A stretch of DNA of 64,000 nucleotides, taken from assembly GCF_039535235.1 (NCBI RefSeq), contig NZ_BAAAWU010000001.1:6637001-6701000 (forward strand). The letters run 5' to 3'. Shown piece after piece: positions 1-8,385 of the stretch. The position numbers and the translations under genes are program-made. Origin of the DNA: Streptomyces roseoviridis (lineage in GTDB: Bacteria > Actinomycetota > Actinomycetes > Streptomycetales > Streptomycetaceae). A model generated the notes under the pieces. It did not search any database. It was not told the DNA's origin and saw nothing but the letters and a program-made list of their open reading frames with translations. Within the stretch, counting starts at the first letter, position 1; the number at the start of each line of letters is the position of its first letter.

Positions 1-1072
1 CACGGCGCAGGGCCGGGTGAAACCCGCCGCGGGCACCCCCGACCGCGTCCTGCCGCTCACCGCCGGCACCCTGACCACCCCGCGCAACACCGAACGCCTC
101 CTCGCCGAGGTGTACGCCACCGGCTCGGGCGGCGGCTGCGAGGAGTACTGGTACCTCACCGTCCCCGACGCCGCCCCGTACTCCTGCAAGGCCGCCGAAG
201 GCCCCTACCGCGAGGTGCGGATCTCCGTCGACGGACGGCTCGCGGGCATCGCCGCGCCCTTCCCGACCGTCTGGACCGGCGGCTGGTCCAACCCCTTCCT
301 CTGGTACGTGACCCCCGCGCCGCGCGCCTTCGACGTCCAGCCCGTCGTCTACGACCTCACCCCCTTCGCCGCGCTCCTCAACGACGGGCGACCGCACCGC
401 GTCGAGGTGAGCGTCGCCGGCGTCCCCGCCGGGCAGACCGGCTGGAGCACCCCCGCCAACATCCTGCTCTGGCAGGACGAGGGCCGCGCCGTGGTCACCG
501 GCGGCCTCGACCGGCACGAGGAGTCCGCGCCGCGCAACACCACGTCCTACACGCCCGGTTCACCCGACCGGCTGGACACCGAGGGCGGTCACCGGCTGAC
601 CGTCGCCGGCCACCTGAACACCTCGCACGGCCGCGTCGAGACCACCGTCACCCGCGTGCTCGACCACCGCTCCGCGCACCGCTGGGGCGAGGGCGAGAAC
701 CCCGACGCGCTCACCGCGACCTGGACCGACGACCAGACCGTCACCACCGGCCGGACCACCACCCGCGTCCACCGCACGTACACCATGGACGGCGAGACCA
801 CCGTCGGCGCCGGCGACCGGCTGCGGACCGTGCTCACCCTCGGCGACCGGGCCCGCACCAGCGTCGTCCGGGGCGGCCGCACCCTGTCGTGGTCCGTGCT
901 CGACGACACCTACCGCGGCGACGCCACCTACACCACGGGCGTCCCGCGCGACCAGCGCCACGCCGTCGGCACCAGCGCCGAGCGCTACCGCCTGTACGGC
1001 TCCGACGGCTGCTACGACCGCTCCCTGAAGACCGTCCAGGGCACCCTGGTCGAGGACCTGCGGCGCTGCTGA
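1..1072 (+). CDS. PNGase A-like peptide-N-glycosidase, C-terminal part (truncated by window start)
   Basis: The reading frame is open from the first bases of the window, so the true start lies upstream; the GTG at 17 is probably internal. About 355 residues are visible. The segment GGGCEEYWYLTVP, a nearby YSC, GPYREVRISVDG, then PFPTVWTGGWSNPFLW and YDLTPF are the usual landmarks of the peptide-N4-(N-acetyl-beta-glucosaminyl)asparagine amidase A family, which cleaves N-glycans from glycopeptides. The Cys pairs fit a secreted, disulfide-bonded enzyme. The gene ends at a strong hairpin shared with the convergent GH109 gene, another glycan-acting enzyme. The family call comes from motifs only; the catalytic N-terminal part cannot be inspected. 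Confidence 0.7.
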   Translation, partial: TAQGRVKPAAGTPDRVLPLTAGTLTTPRNTERLLAEVYATGSGGGCEEYWYLTVPDAAPYSCKAAEGPYREVRISVDGRLAGIAAPFPTVWTGGWSNPFLWYVTPAPRAFDVQPVVYDLTPFAALLNDGRPHRVEVSVAGVPAGQTGWSTPANILLWQDEGRAVVTGGLDRHEESAPRNTTSYTPGSPDRLDTEGGHRLTVAGHLNTSHGRVETTVTRVLDHRSAHRWGEGENPDALTATWTDDQTVTTGRTTTRVHRTYTMDGETTVGAGDRLRTVLTLGDRARTSVVRGGRTLSWSVLDDTYRGDATYTTGVPRDQRHAVGTSAERYRLYGSDGCYDRSLKTVQGTLVEDLRRC

Positions 1073-1080
1073 ACCCGTCG

Positions 1081-1108
1081 TGTCCGGGCCCCGCGCGGGG
1101 CCCGGACA
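1081..1108. terminator. Bidirectional GC hairpin between convergent genes
   Basis: A perfect 28-base palindrome whose arm reads TGTCCGGGCCCCGC lies 8 bases after the amidase stop and 30 bases before the end of the opposite-strand GH109 gene. It has no U tract, as is common for Streptomyces terminators. Confidence 0.75.
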
Positions 1109-1138
1109 CCCTGCGGGCCGGGGCTCAGGCCCGGCCGA

Positions 1139-2536
1139 TCAGGCGGGCCTGGCCGAGTCCACGCCGGAGCGGGCCCTGCGCCACTCGCCGCGCGTGAAGT
1201 CCGGGATGGGCTGCGGCGCGCCGTTCGCCTTGATCGAGGCGTGGCTCAGCGGCACGGGCGCCGTCCAGGTCGCCGCGTCGTACACGTCGAAGTCCGGCAC
1301 GAGCCCCAGCCGCATGCACTGCGTCAGCCGGTACACCATGATGTAGTCCATGCCGCCGTGCCCGCCCGGCGGATTGGCGTGCTCCTTCCACAGCCAGTGG
1401 TCGAACTCGGCCGCGTAGGCGCCGAAGTCGCCCCACTGGTGGCCCTTGTGGTCCGGCTCCAGATAGATCCGGGCCGGATAGTCCTCGAAGACGCCCTTGG
1501 TGCCGCCCAGGCTGTTGATCCGGCTGTAGGGGTGCGGCGTCGACACGTCGTGCTCCAGCCGGATCACCCGGCCCTTCGCCGTCTTGACCAGACTGATCGT
1601 CCGGTCGCTCTCGATGTACGACTCCTTCCAACTGGGGTCGCCCTTCGGCACGTTCGCCGCCCGGTACTCGGCGAGGCCCAGCGCGGGCGTGCCGAGGCTG
1701 CTGATGCTGACGGCCCGGTCGCCGCGGTTGACGTCCATGTAGTTGGCGACCGGGCCGAAGCCGTGGTTCGGATACAGGTCGCCGCGCAGCCGGGTGTGCC
1801 ACAGCCGGCGCCACGGCCCCTCGTAGTACGTCGGCGAGAACATCAGCTCGCGCAGGTCGTGGTTGTACGCCCCGGCGCCGTGCAGGAGTTCGCCGAACTT
1901 CCCGGCGTGCGCCATGCGCAGCACCCGCATCTCGTTGCGCCCGTAACAGCAGTTCTCCAGCTGCATGCAGTGCCGCCGGGTCTGCTCGGACAGGTCGACG
2001 AGCTCCCAGAGGTGGTCGAGGCGCATCGCCACCGGGCACTCGACGCCGACGTGCTTGCCGTGCAGCATCGCCTGCTTCGCCTGCTCGAAGTGGAGGTCCC
2101 AGGGAGTGGCCACGTGGACGAAGTCGACGTCCGTGCGCTCGTACAGCTTCAGGTAGTCCTCGGGGCCGCTGGCGTAGACGGCGGGGGAGGGCTGCCCGGC
2201 GGCGACCACCTTGGCGGCGGCCCGCTCGGCCTTCGCCTTCACCGGGTCGCAGACCGCGACCACCCGGACGCCGGGCAGGGCCAGATAGAGGTCGATCATG
2301 CTGCCGCCGCGGTTGCCGAGGCCGACCAGGGCCACCCGGACGGTGGAGCGGCCCTCGAACGGGACACCGGCCATGGTCGCGCCCCGGCGGGGCGGAGTGG
2401 CGAGGGTCTCCCCGGACGCCGGCGCCGCCTCGGCGGAACCCGTCCCCAGGGCACCGAGCCCGAGTCCCGCGCCGGCCGCACCGGTGGTCCTGAGCACGGA
2501 GCGGCGGCTGGGACGCGGGGGAGTGCTGTCGTTCAT
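1139..2536 (-). CDS. Tat-exported Gfo/Idh/MocA-fold glycosidase, GH109 type
   Basis: This 465-residue protein begins with a twin-arginine leader (SRRSVLRTTGAAGAGLGLG) and so should be exported folded, with NAD bound. The Rossmann motif GLGNRGGSMIDLY, the segment ECPVAMRLDHLWELV, and then ENCCYGRNE, GAYNHDLRELMFSPTYYEG, NHGFGPVANYMDVNRGD and HGGMDYIMVYRL are landmarks of family GH109. That family includes NAD-dependent alpha-N-acetylgalactosaminidases, which act by transient oxidation rather than ordinary acid/base hydrolysis. The ATG is preceded by CCGGAGG. It converges on the PNGase A-like gene, which suggests a shared role in glycoprotein breakdown. Substrate is inferred from the family; other sugars are possible. 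Confidence 0.75.
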   Translation of the reverse strand: MNDSTPPRPSRRSVLRTTGAAGAGLGLGALGTGSAEAAPASGETLATPPRRGATMAGVPFEGRSTVRVALVGLGNRGGSMIDLYLALPGVRVVAVCDPVKAKAERAAAKVVAAGQPSPAVYASGPEDYLKLYERTDVDFVHVATPWDLHFEQAKQAMLHGKHVGVECPVAMRLDHLWELVDLSEQTRRHCMQLENCCYGRNEMRVLRMAHAGKFGELLHGAGAYNHDLRELMFSPTYYEGPWRRLWHTRLRGDLYPNHGFGPVANYMDVNRGDRAVSISSLGTPALGLAEYRAANVPKGDPSWKESYIESDRTISLVKTAKGRVIRLEHDVSTPHPYSRINSLGGTKGVFEDYPARIYLEPDHKGHQWGDFGAYAAEFDHWLWKEHANPPGGHGGMDYIMVYRLTQCMRLGLVPDFDVYDAATWTAPVPLSHASIKANGAPQPIPDFTRGEWRRARSGVDSARPA

Positions 2537-2689
2537 CGAACCTCCGGTTGCGGTGAGTGCAGGGTGGGTTCATGAATCCCGAACAGGACCTTGGCCGCTG
2601 TTGCTCCTGATGTGCAAGGGCGCCGTTTGGACTTGTGCGGACCGGTGGTTGGACTCTTCTCCTCCGGATTTTTGCCGCCGCGGCGGCGC

Positions 2690-5623
2690 TCACGGGCGGG
2701 TCGCGCGCTCCAGCTCGATCAGGGCCGAGTGGTAGGTGCGGCCGGTCGCCCGGTCCATGCCGATCTCGCACATGCGGTTGGCGCACAGGTGCGCGTCGAA
2801 CGGCCGCGAGGTGACCTCGGCCGCCTCCCGCGCGGTGGCGGACGCGGTCAGCTCCGGGTGCAGCATGCCCCGGTCGCCGGCGAAGGCGCAGCAGCCCGCG
2901 TCGACCGGGACCACCACCTCCTCCGCGCAGGCCCGCGCGAGCGCGGTCAGCCGGTCCTCGTCGCCCAGATGCCGCATGGAACAGGTCGGGTGGACCACCG
3001 CCGAGGCCACGCGCCGTCGGACGTCGAGCCGGGGCAGCAGCTCGTCCGCCGCCCACACCAGCGAGTCGGTCACCGTCAGCCCGGCGTGCAACGTCCGGTT
3101 CTCCTCGGTGAGGTACGGGACGACCTCGCGCGCGATGCCCAGCGTGCAGGAGGAGGCGTCGACGACCAGCGGCAGCCGGCCGCCGGCCGTCCAGCCCCAG
3201 GCGGCCGCCACGATCCGGTTCGCCATCACCTCGGTGCCGCGCTCGTACCCCTTGGAGTGCCAGATCGTCGCGCAGCACGTGCCGGCGACGTCGTCGGGGA
3301 CCCACACCGGCCTGCCGGCGCGTGCGGACAGCGCCACCACCGCCTCGGGCAGCGACGGCCCCGGGTGGCCCTCCGGGTCGCCGAAGATCCGGTTCACACA
3401 GGCCGGGTAGTAGACGGCGACGGCCGCCGGCCGGTGGGTGCGGGGCAGCCGGCGGGCCGCGGCTCCCGGGATCTCGGGCAGCCACTCCGGGACGAGGTCG
3501 GGGCGCACCGCCCGGCGCGCGAGGCCGGTCGCCCTCTCCAGGACCCGGTCCCCGATCCGTTCCGCGGCGGCGACCGCGAGCCGTGCGGTGGCCTCCACGG
3601 AACGGAAGTTCCGCGCGGCCAGCGCCGCGGCCCGCTCCTCGCGCGGGGAGTGCCGGGCGTGGCGGAAGCCCCTCATCAGGGCGCCGGTGTCGATGCCGAC
3701 GGGGCAGGCCAGCTTGCAGGTGGAGTCCCCGGCACAGGTGTCGACCGCGTCGTAGCCGAACGACTCCAGCAGACCGGTCTCGACCGGGGAGCCGTCCGCC
3801 TGCCGCATCATCTCCCGCCGCAGCGCGATCCGCTGGCGCGGACTGGTCGTCAGATCAGCGCTCGGGCAGGTCGGTTCGCAGAAGCCGCACTCGATGCACG
3901 GGTCGGCGACCGCCTCCACGGTGGGGATCGTCTTCAGGCCCCGCAGATGGCCCTGCGGGTCACGGTCGAGGACGACGCGGGGGGCGAGGACGCCGTCGGG
4001 GTCGATGAGCTCCTTGGTCCGCCACATCAGCTCGGTCGCCCTGGGTCCCCATTCCAGCTCCAGGAAGGGGGCGATGTTGCGGCCGGTGGCGTGCTCGGCC
4101 TTGAGGGAGCCGTCGAAGCGCTCCACGGTGAGCTTGCAGAACTCGTCCATGAAGGCGGCGTACCGCTCGACGTCGGAGGGGTCGGCCGCGTCGAAGGCCA
4201 GCAGGAAGTGCAGGTTGCCGTGGGCCGCGTGACCGGCGACGGCGCCGTCGAAGCCGTGCCGGGCCTGGAGGTCGAGCAGCTCCGCGCACGCCTCGGCGAG
4301 CCGGGCGGGCGGCACGGCGAAGTCCTCGGTGATCAGCGTCGTGCCGGAGGGGCGGGAGCCGCCGACCGCGGCCACGAAGGCCCTGCGGGCCTTCCAGTAG
4401 CCGGCGACGGTCCCCGCGTCCCGGGTGAAGACGTTGCAGGCGTCCGCGACGGAGGCGACCGGGGCGACGAGCTCGAGGTCCGCCACGACCCGGGCCGCCG
4501 CCTCCTCGTACGCCGCCAGGGTGCGTGCGTCGGGTGCCCGGAACTCCACGAGGAGCGCGGTCGTGTCCCCGGGCAGCTCGGCCCAGTCGGCGGGCACGCC
4601 GGCCACGCGCACCGAGGCGCGGAGCGTGTTGCCGTCCATCAGCTCCACGGCGAGGGCCCCGGCCTCGTCGAAGCGGGGGACGGCGGCCGCGGCGGCCGTC
4701 AGGGACGGGAAGAAGAGCAGCGCCGTGGAGACCATGCGGTCGAGGGGAACGGTGTCGAAGACGACCTCGGAGATGAAGCCGAAGGTGCCCTCGGAGCCCA
4801 CCATCAGACCGCGCAGGATCTCCACCGGCGTGGCACCGTCGAGGAAGGCGTCGAGACGGTAGCCGTTGGTGTTCTTGATGGCGTACTTGGCGCGGATCCG
4901 GGCCGTGAGCTCCGCGTCCGCCTCGATCTCCGCCTTCAGCGCGAGCAGCCCCGCGCACAGCCGCGGCTCGGCGCGCGCCAGTTCCTCGTCGGCGGCCGGA
5001 TCGGCGGTGTCGACGACGGTGCCGCTCGGCAGCACGAAGGTCAGCGAGGAGACCGTGCGGTAGGAGTCGCGCGTGGTGCCCGCGGTCATGCCGGAGGCGT
5101 TGTTGGCGACCACTCCGCCGACGGTGCAGGCGATCGCGCTCGCCGGGTCGGGACCGAGGACCCGGCCGTACGGCGCGAGGGCGGCGTTCGCGCGGACGAC
5201 GGTGGTCCCGGGCAGGATCCGCGCCCGGGCGCCGCCGTCCAGGACCTCGACGCCCACCCAGTGACGGCGCACGTCGACCAGGATGTCCTCGCCCTGCGCC
5301 TGCCCGTTGAGGCTCGTCCCGGCGGCCCGGAAGACCACCTCTCGGCCCTTGCCGTGCGCGTAGGAGAGGACGGCGGAGACGTCGTCGACGTCCTGGGCCA
5401 CCACCACGACCTGGGGGACGAAGCGGTAAGGGCTCGCGTCGGAGGCGTACTTCACCAGGTCCGAGATCGTCCACAGCACCCGGTCAGGGCCGAGGAGGGC
5501 GACCAGCTCCTCCCTCAGGTGCTTGGGAGTACCCCGGGACTGGAGGTCCGGCACCCGGTCGGGCGCCGCCCGCCGCTTCGTACCGGCTCGCAGGGCCCGC
5601 GGGTTCGGCTCCAGTACGGGCAT
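2690..5623 (-). CDS. FAD-binding and 4Fe-4S/CCG-domain oxidoreductase (D-lactate dehydrogenase-like fusion)
   Basis: This 977-residue protein joins a GlcD/DLD-type flavin dehydrogenase to a ferredoxin-like electron-transfer module. An FAD_binding_4 domain occupies about residues 55-215 (AGTSLNGQAQGEDILVDV, GGVVANNASGM). An FAD-oxidase C-terminal domain runs to about 550. Two 4Fe-4S motifs follow (CIECGFCEPTCP near 577, CAGDSTCKLACPVG near 630). The C-terminal third has CCG-type repeats (GTCCATIWHSKG, GCCAFAGDRG). Such fusions oxidise 2-hydroxy acids, often D-lactate, and pass electrons to the membrane chain. It lies 67 bases downstream of marR on the same strand, so cotranscription is possible. 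The exact substrate cannot be read from the sequence. Confidence 0.85.
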   Translation of the reverse strand: MPVLEPNPRALRAGTKRRAAPDRVPDLQSRGTPKHLREELVALLGPDRVLWTISDLVKYASDASPYRFVPQVVVVAQDVDDVSAVLSYAHGKGREVVFRAAGTSLNGQAQGEDILVDVRRHWVGVEVLDGGARARILPGTTVVRANAALAPYGRVLGPDPASAIACTVGGVVANNASGMTAGTTRDSYRTVSSLTFVLPSGTVVDTADPAADEELARAEPRLCAGLLALKAEIEADAELTARIRAKYAIKNTNGYRLDAFLDGATPVEILRGLMVGSEGTFGFISEVVFDTVPLDRMVSTALLFFPSLTAAAAAVPRFDEAGALAVELMDGNTLRASVRVAGVPADWAELPGDTTALLVEFRAPDARTLAAYEEAAARVVADLELVAPVASVADACNVFTRDAGTVAGYWKARRAFVAAVGGSRPSGTTLITEDFAVPPARLAEACAELLDLQARHGFDGAVAGHAAHGNLHFLLAFDAADPSDVERYAAFMDEFCKLTVERFDGSLKAEHATGRNIAPFLELEWGPRATELMWRTKELIDPDGVLAPRVVLDRDPQGHLRGLKTIPTVEAVADPCIECGFCEPTCPSADLTTSPRQRIALRREMMRQADGSPVETGLLESFGYDAVDTCAGDSTCKLACPVGIDTGALMRGFRHARHSPREERAAALAARNFRSVEATARLAVAAAERIGDRVLERATGLARRAVRPDLVPEWLPEIPGAAARRLPRTHRPAAVAVYYPACVNRIFGDPEGHPGPSLPEAVVALSARAGRPVWVPDDVAGTCCATIWHSKGYERGTEVMANRIVAAAWGWTAGGRLPLVVDASSCTLGIAREVVPYLTEENRTLHAGLTVTDSLVWAADELLPRLDVRRRVASAVVHPTCSMRHLGDEDRLTALARACAEEVVVPVDAGCCAFAGDRGMLHPELTASATAREAAEVTSRPFDAHLCANRMCEIGMDRATGRTYHSALIELERATRP

Positions 5624-5690
5624 GGCCAGCGCTCCCCTCCGGCGCGACCGTGCCCCGGGCCCGGCTGCCCTCGTCCCGGCTGCCCCGGTG

Positions 5691-6134
5691 TCAGCAGACC
5701 CGCTCCGGGTCGCGGTCGACGAGGGCGGACAGCAGACCTCCGAGCACCTCGCGCTGTTCGACGGTCAGTGGGGCCAGCATGTCCTCTGCGGCGCCCCGGC
5801 GCGCGCTGCGCAGCTCCCTCAGCGTGTCGCGGCCGGCGTCGGTGAGCTCGATCCGGACCACCCGGCGGTTCGTCGGATCGGGCACCCGGCGCACCCGGCC
5901 GGCCGCCTCCAGACCGTCCACGAGCGTGGTCACGGCGCGCGGGACGACCTCCAGCCGGGCGGCGAGGTCGGCCATCCGCGGCGGCTTCTCGTAGTGCGCG
6001 ACCGTGCGCAGCAGACGGGACTGCGCGGGCGTGATGCCGAGCGGCTCCAGGTACAGCTTCTGGATGCGGTGCAGCCGGCGGGTGAGGCGGAGCAGCTGCT
6101 CGGCGAGGAGGCCGTCGGCATCGGGGGTGGTCAT
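5691..6134 (-). CDS. MarR-family transcriptional regulator
   Basis: This 147-residue protein has the MarR winged-helix layout. A helical N-terminus precedes the segment TPAQSRLLRTVAHYEKPPRM, the recognition helix region is around AARLEVVPRAVTTLVDGLEAAG, and the wing is VRRVPDPTNRRVVRIELTDAGR. It is divergent from the ABC exporter at 6228, and an inverted repeat lies in the 93-base gap. The usual arrangement is that such a regulator represses both itself and the exporter and is released by a small aromatic ligand. That role is inferred from family and position. Confidence 0.88.
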   Translation of the reverse strand: MTTPDADGLLAEQLLRLTRRLHRIQKLYLEPLGITPAQSRLLRTVAHYEKPPRMADLAARLEVVPRAVTTLVDGLEAAGRVRRVPDPTNRRVVRIELTDAGRDTLRELRSARRGAAEDMLAPLTVEQREVLGGLLSALVDRDPERVC

Positions 6135-6158
6135 GCGGGAACAATATCAGGACCGTGT

Positions 6159-6183
6159 TCATTGTGAGTATAGGTAACAATGA
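6159..6183. promoter_or_regulatory. Candidate MarR operator
   Basis: Arms TCATTGT and ACAATGA form a perfect 7-base inverted repeat with an 11-base spacer, lying in the gap between marR (start 6134) and the divergent exporter (start 6228). Its AT content is well above that of its surroundings. Binding by the neighbouring MarR protein is inferred. Confidence 0.6.
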
Positions 6184-6227
6184 GCTATGCTCTCATCGGC
6201 CGATCTCTCCCACCCGCGCAGGAGCCC

Positions 6228-8063
6228 ATGCATCCGCACGACGAGTCCACCTGGACGCCGCCCGCCCGTGATCCCCGGCAGCCCGAGGAGCCCGCCCAGC
6301 TGCGGCGCATCCTGCGGCTCTTCCGTCCCTACCGGGGCCGACTCGCCGTCGTCGGTCTGCTCGTCGGCGCCTCGTCGCTGGTCACGGTCGCCTCGCCCTT
6401 CCTCCTGAAGGAGATCCTGGACACCGCCATCCCGCAGGGCCGCACCGGGCTGCTCAGCCTGCTCGCCCTCGGCATGATCCTCACCGCGGTGACCTCCGGC
6501 GTCTTCGGCGTGCTCCAGACCCTGATCTCGACCACCGTCGGGCAGCGCGTCATGCACGACCTGCGCACCGCGGTCTACGGCCGGCTCCAGAAGATGCCGC
6601 TGGCCTTCTTCACGCGCACCCGCACCGGCGAGGTCCAGTCCCGGATCGCCAACGACATCGGCGGCATGCAGGCGACGGTCACCTCGACCGCCACCTCCCT
6701 CGTCTCCAACCTGACCGCCGTCGTCGCCACCGTCGCCGCCATGCTCGCGCTCGACTGGCGGCTCACCCTCGTCTCGCTGCTCCTGCTGCCCGTCTTCGTC
6801 TGGATCAGCCGCCGGGTCGGCCGCGAGCGCAAGCGCATCACCACCCGGCGGCAGAAGCAGATGGCCGCCATGGCCGCCACCGTCACCGAGTCCCTCTCCG
6901 TCAGCGGCATCCTGCTCGGCCGCACGATGGGCCGCGCCGACTCCCTGACGAAGTCCTTCGAGGCGGAGTCCGAGCGTCTGGTCGACCTCGAGGTGCGCTC
7001 CTCCATGGCGGGACGGTGGCGGATGTCCACCATCGGCATCGTCATGGCCGCCATGCCCGCGCTGATCTACTGGGCGGCGGGCCTCGCGCTCCAGGCCGGC
7101 GGCCCGACCGTCTCCCTCGGCACGCTCGTCGCCTTCGTCTCGCTCCAGCAGGGACTGTTCCGGCCCGCCGTCAGCCTGCTCTCCACCGGTGTGCAGATCC
7201 AGACCTCGCTCGCCCTCTTCCAGCGGATCTTCGAGTACCTGGACCTGCCGGTCGAGATCACCGAACCGGCCGAGCCCGTGCGCCTGCCGAAGGTCTCCGG
7301 CGAGGTCGCCTTCGAGAAGGTCGGCTTCCGGTACGAGTCCGAGGGCGGCGGCCGTCCCACCCTCGACGGCATCGACCTCACCGTTCCGGCGGGCGGCAGC
7401 CTCGCGGTGGTCGGCCCCACCGGTTCGGGCAAGTCCACCCTGAGCTACCTCGTGCCCCGGCTGTACGACGTCACCGACGGCCGGGTCACCCTCGACGGGG
7501 TCGACGTGCGCGACCTGGACTTCGACACCCTCGCCCGCGCCGTCGGCGTCGTCTCACAGGAGACGTACCTCTTCCACGCCTCCGTCGCCGACAACCTGCG
7601 CTTCGCCAAGCCCGACGCCACCGACGAGGAGATCGAGGCCGCCGCCCGCACCGCCCAGATCCACGACCACATCGCCTCCCTCCCCGACGGCTACGACACC
7701 CTCGTCGGCGAGCGGGGCTACCGCTTCTCGGGCGGTGAGAAGCAACGCCTCGCCATCGCCCGCACCATCCTGCGCGACCCGCCCGTGCTGATCCTCGACG
7801 AGGCGACCAGCGCCCTCGACACCCGTACCGAACACGCCGTGCAGCAGGCCATCGACGCGCTCTCCGCCGGACGCACCACCATCACCATCGCCCACCGGCT
7901 CTCCACCGTCCGCGACGCCGACCAGATCGTCGTCCTGGAGGCGGGCCGGATAGCCGAGCGCGGCACCCATGAGGAACTGCTCGCCCTCGACGGCAGATAC
8001 GCGGCACTGGTCCGCCGCGACGAACGCACGAACGTGGGATCGGATGTTCCCCAGAACGTGTGA
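6228..8063 (+). CDS. ABC exporter, fused transmembrane and ATPase domains
   Basis: This 611-residue half-transporter should work as a homodimer to export small molecules or lipids. An ABC membrane domain with six hydrophobic segments fills about residues 35-325. The ATPase domain follows, with Walker A GPTGSGKST, signature FSGGEKQRLAIAR, Walker B VLILDEATSALD and the H-loop region TIAHRLSTVRDADQI. The chosen ATG (MHPHDEST) has GCAGGAGC just upstream; an in-frame ATG at 6180 would overlap the regulatory palindrome and has no such site. It is divergent from marR, which suggests a regulated efflux system. Confidence 0.9.
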   Translation: MHPHDESTWTPPARDPRQPEEPAQLRRILRLFRPYRGRLAVVGLLVGASSLVTVASPFLLKEILDTAIPQGRTGLLSLLALGMILTAVTSGVFGVLQTLISTTVGQRVMHDLRTAVYGRLQKMPLAFFTRTRTGEVQSRIANDIGGMQATVTSTATSLVSNLTAVVATVAAMLALDWRLTLVSLLLLPVFVWISRRVGRERKRITTRRQKQMAAMAATVTESLSVSGILLGRTMGRADSLTKSFEAESERLVDLEVRSSMAGRWRMSTIGIVMAAMPALIYWAAGLALQAGGPTVSLGTLVAFVSLQQGLFRPAVSLLSTGVQIQTSLALFQRIFEYLDLPVEITEPAEPVRLPKVSGEVAFEKVGFRYESEGGGRPTLDGIDLTVPAGGSLAVVGPTGSGKSTLSYLVPRLYDVTDGRVTLDGVDVRDLDFDTLARAVGVVSQETYLFHASVADNLRFAKPDATDEEIEAAARTAQIHDHIASLPDGYDTLVGERGYRFSGGEKQRLAIARTILRDPPVLILDEATSALDTRTEHAVQQAIDALSAGRTTITIAHRLSTVRDADQIVVLEAGRIAERGTHEELLALDGRYAALVRRDERTNVGSDVPQNV

Positions 8064-8185
8064 TCGTCCCACCTTCCGGCCCCCAACTCCCCTGTGACGG
8101 TTGAGGATGAAGGTGCGCAAGCGACGGGCTGCAGACCGTGACTGCGCAGTCCCACAGCAGTTCCGCACAAGGAGAAAGCACCGAC

Positions 8186-8245
8186 ATGAACGTCATCACC
8201 AACCTGCTCGCCGGCGTCCTCCACTTCCTGGGCTGGCTCGTCTGA
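8186..8245 (+). CDS. 19-residue hydrophobic peptide
   Basis: The peptide MNVITNLLAGVLHFLGWLV is a single hydrophobic stretch long enough to lie in or along the membrane. A strong AAGGAG site (8169-8174) sits 11 bases before the ATG. The 120-base leader after the exporter contains the perfect palindrome GACTGCGCAGTC (8140-8151), and a GC hairpin follows the stop. I do not know a function. The form resembles small membrane peptides and type I toxins, but no antitoxin RNA can be shown from sequence alone. Confidence 0.55.
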   Translation: MNVITNLLAGVLHFLGWLV

Positions 8246-8266
8246 CCCTCACGCCACAGCAGGAAA

Positions 8267-8309
8267 GCGGCGCCGTCGGCCCCCCGTCCCAGGGGACCGG
8301 CGGCGCCGC
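8267..8309 (+). terminator. GC hairpin after the small peptide gene
   Basis: GCGGCGCCGTCGGCCCC pairs with GGGGACCGGCGGCGCCGC with two imperfect positions around a short loop. It begins 21 bases after the stop of the 19-residue peptide and precedes the MltG gene. Confidence 0.6.
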
Positions 8310-8385
8310 CGCGCGGAGGGGACCGGCCGGCGAGACACCCCCGCGGGTCCCCGGATTCGCGGCCGGACCGGGTTAGCGTGCGCCC

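Noticed and set aside
2591..5845. A 1084-residue plus-strand open frame opposite the FAD/Fe-S gene
   Set aside because: It is the shadow of a clear conserved gene on the other strand; composition is Arg/Gly/Val-rich without motifs.
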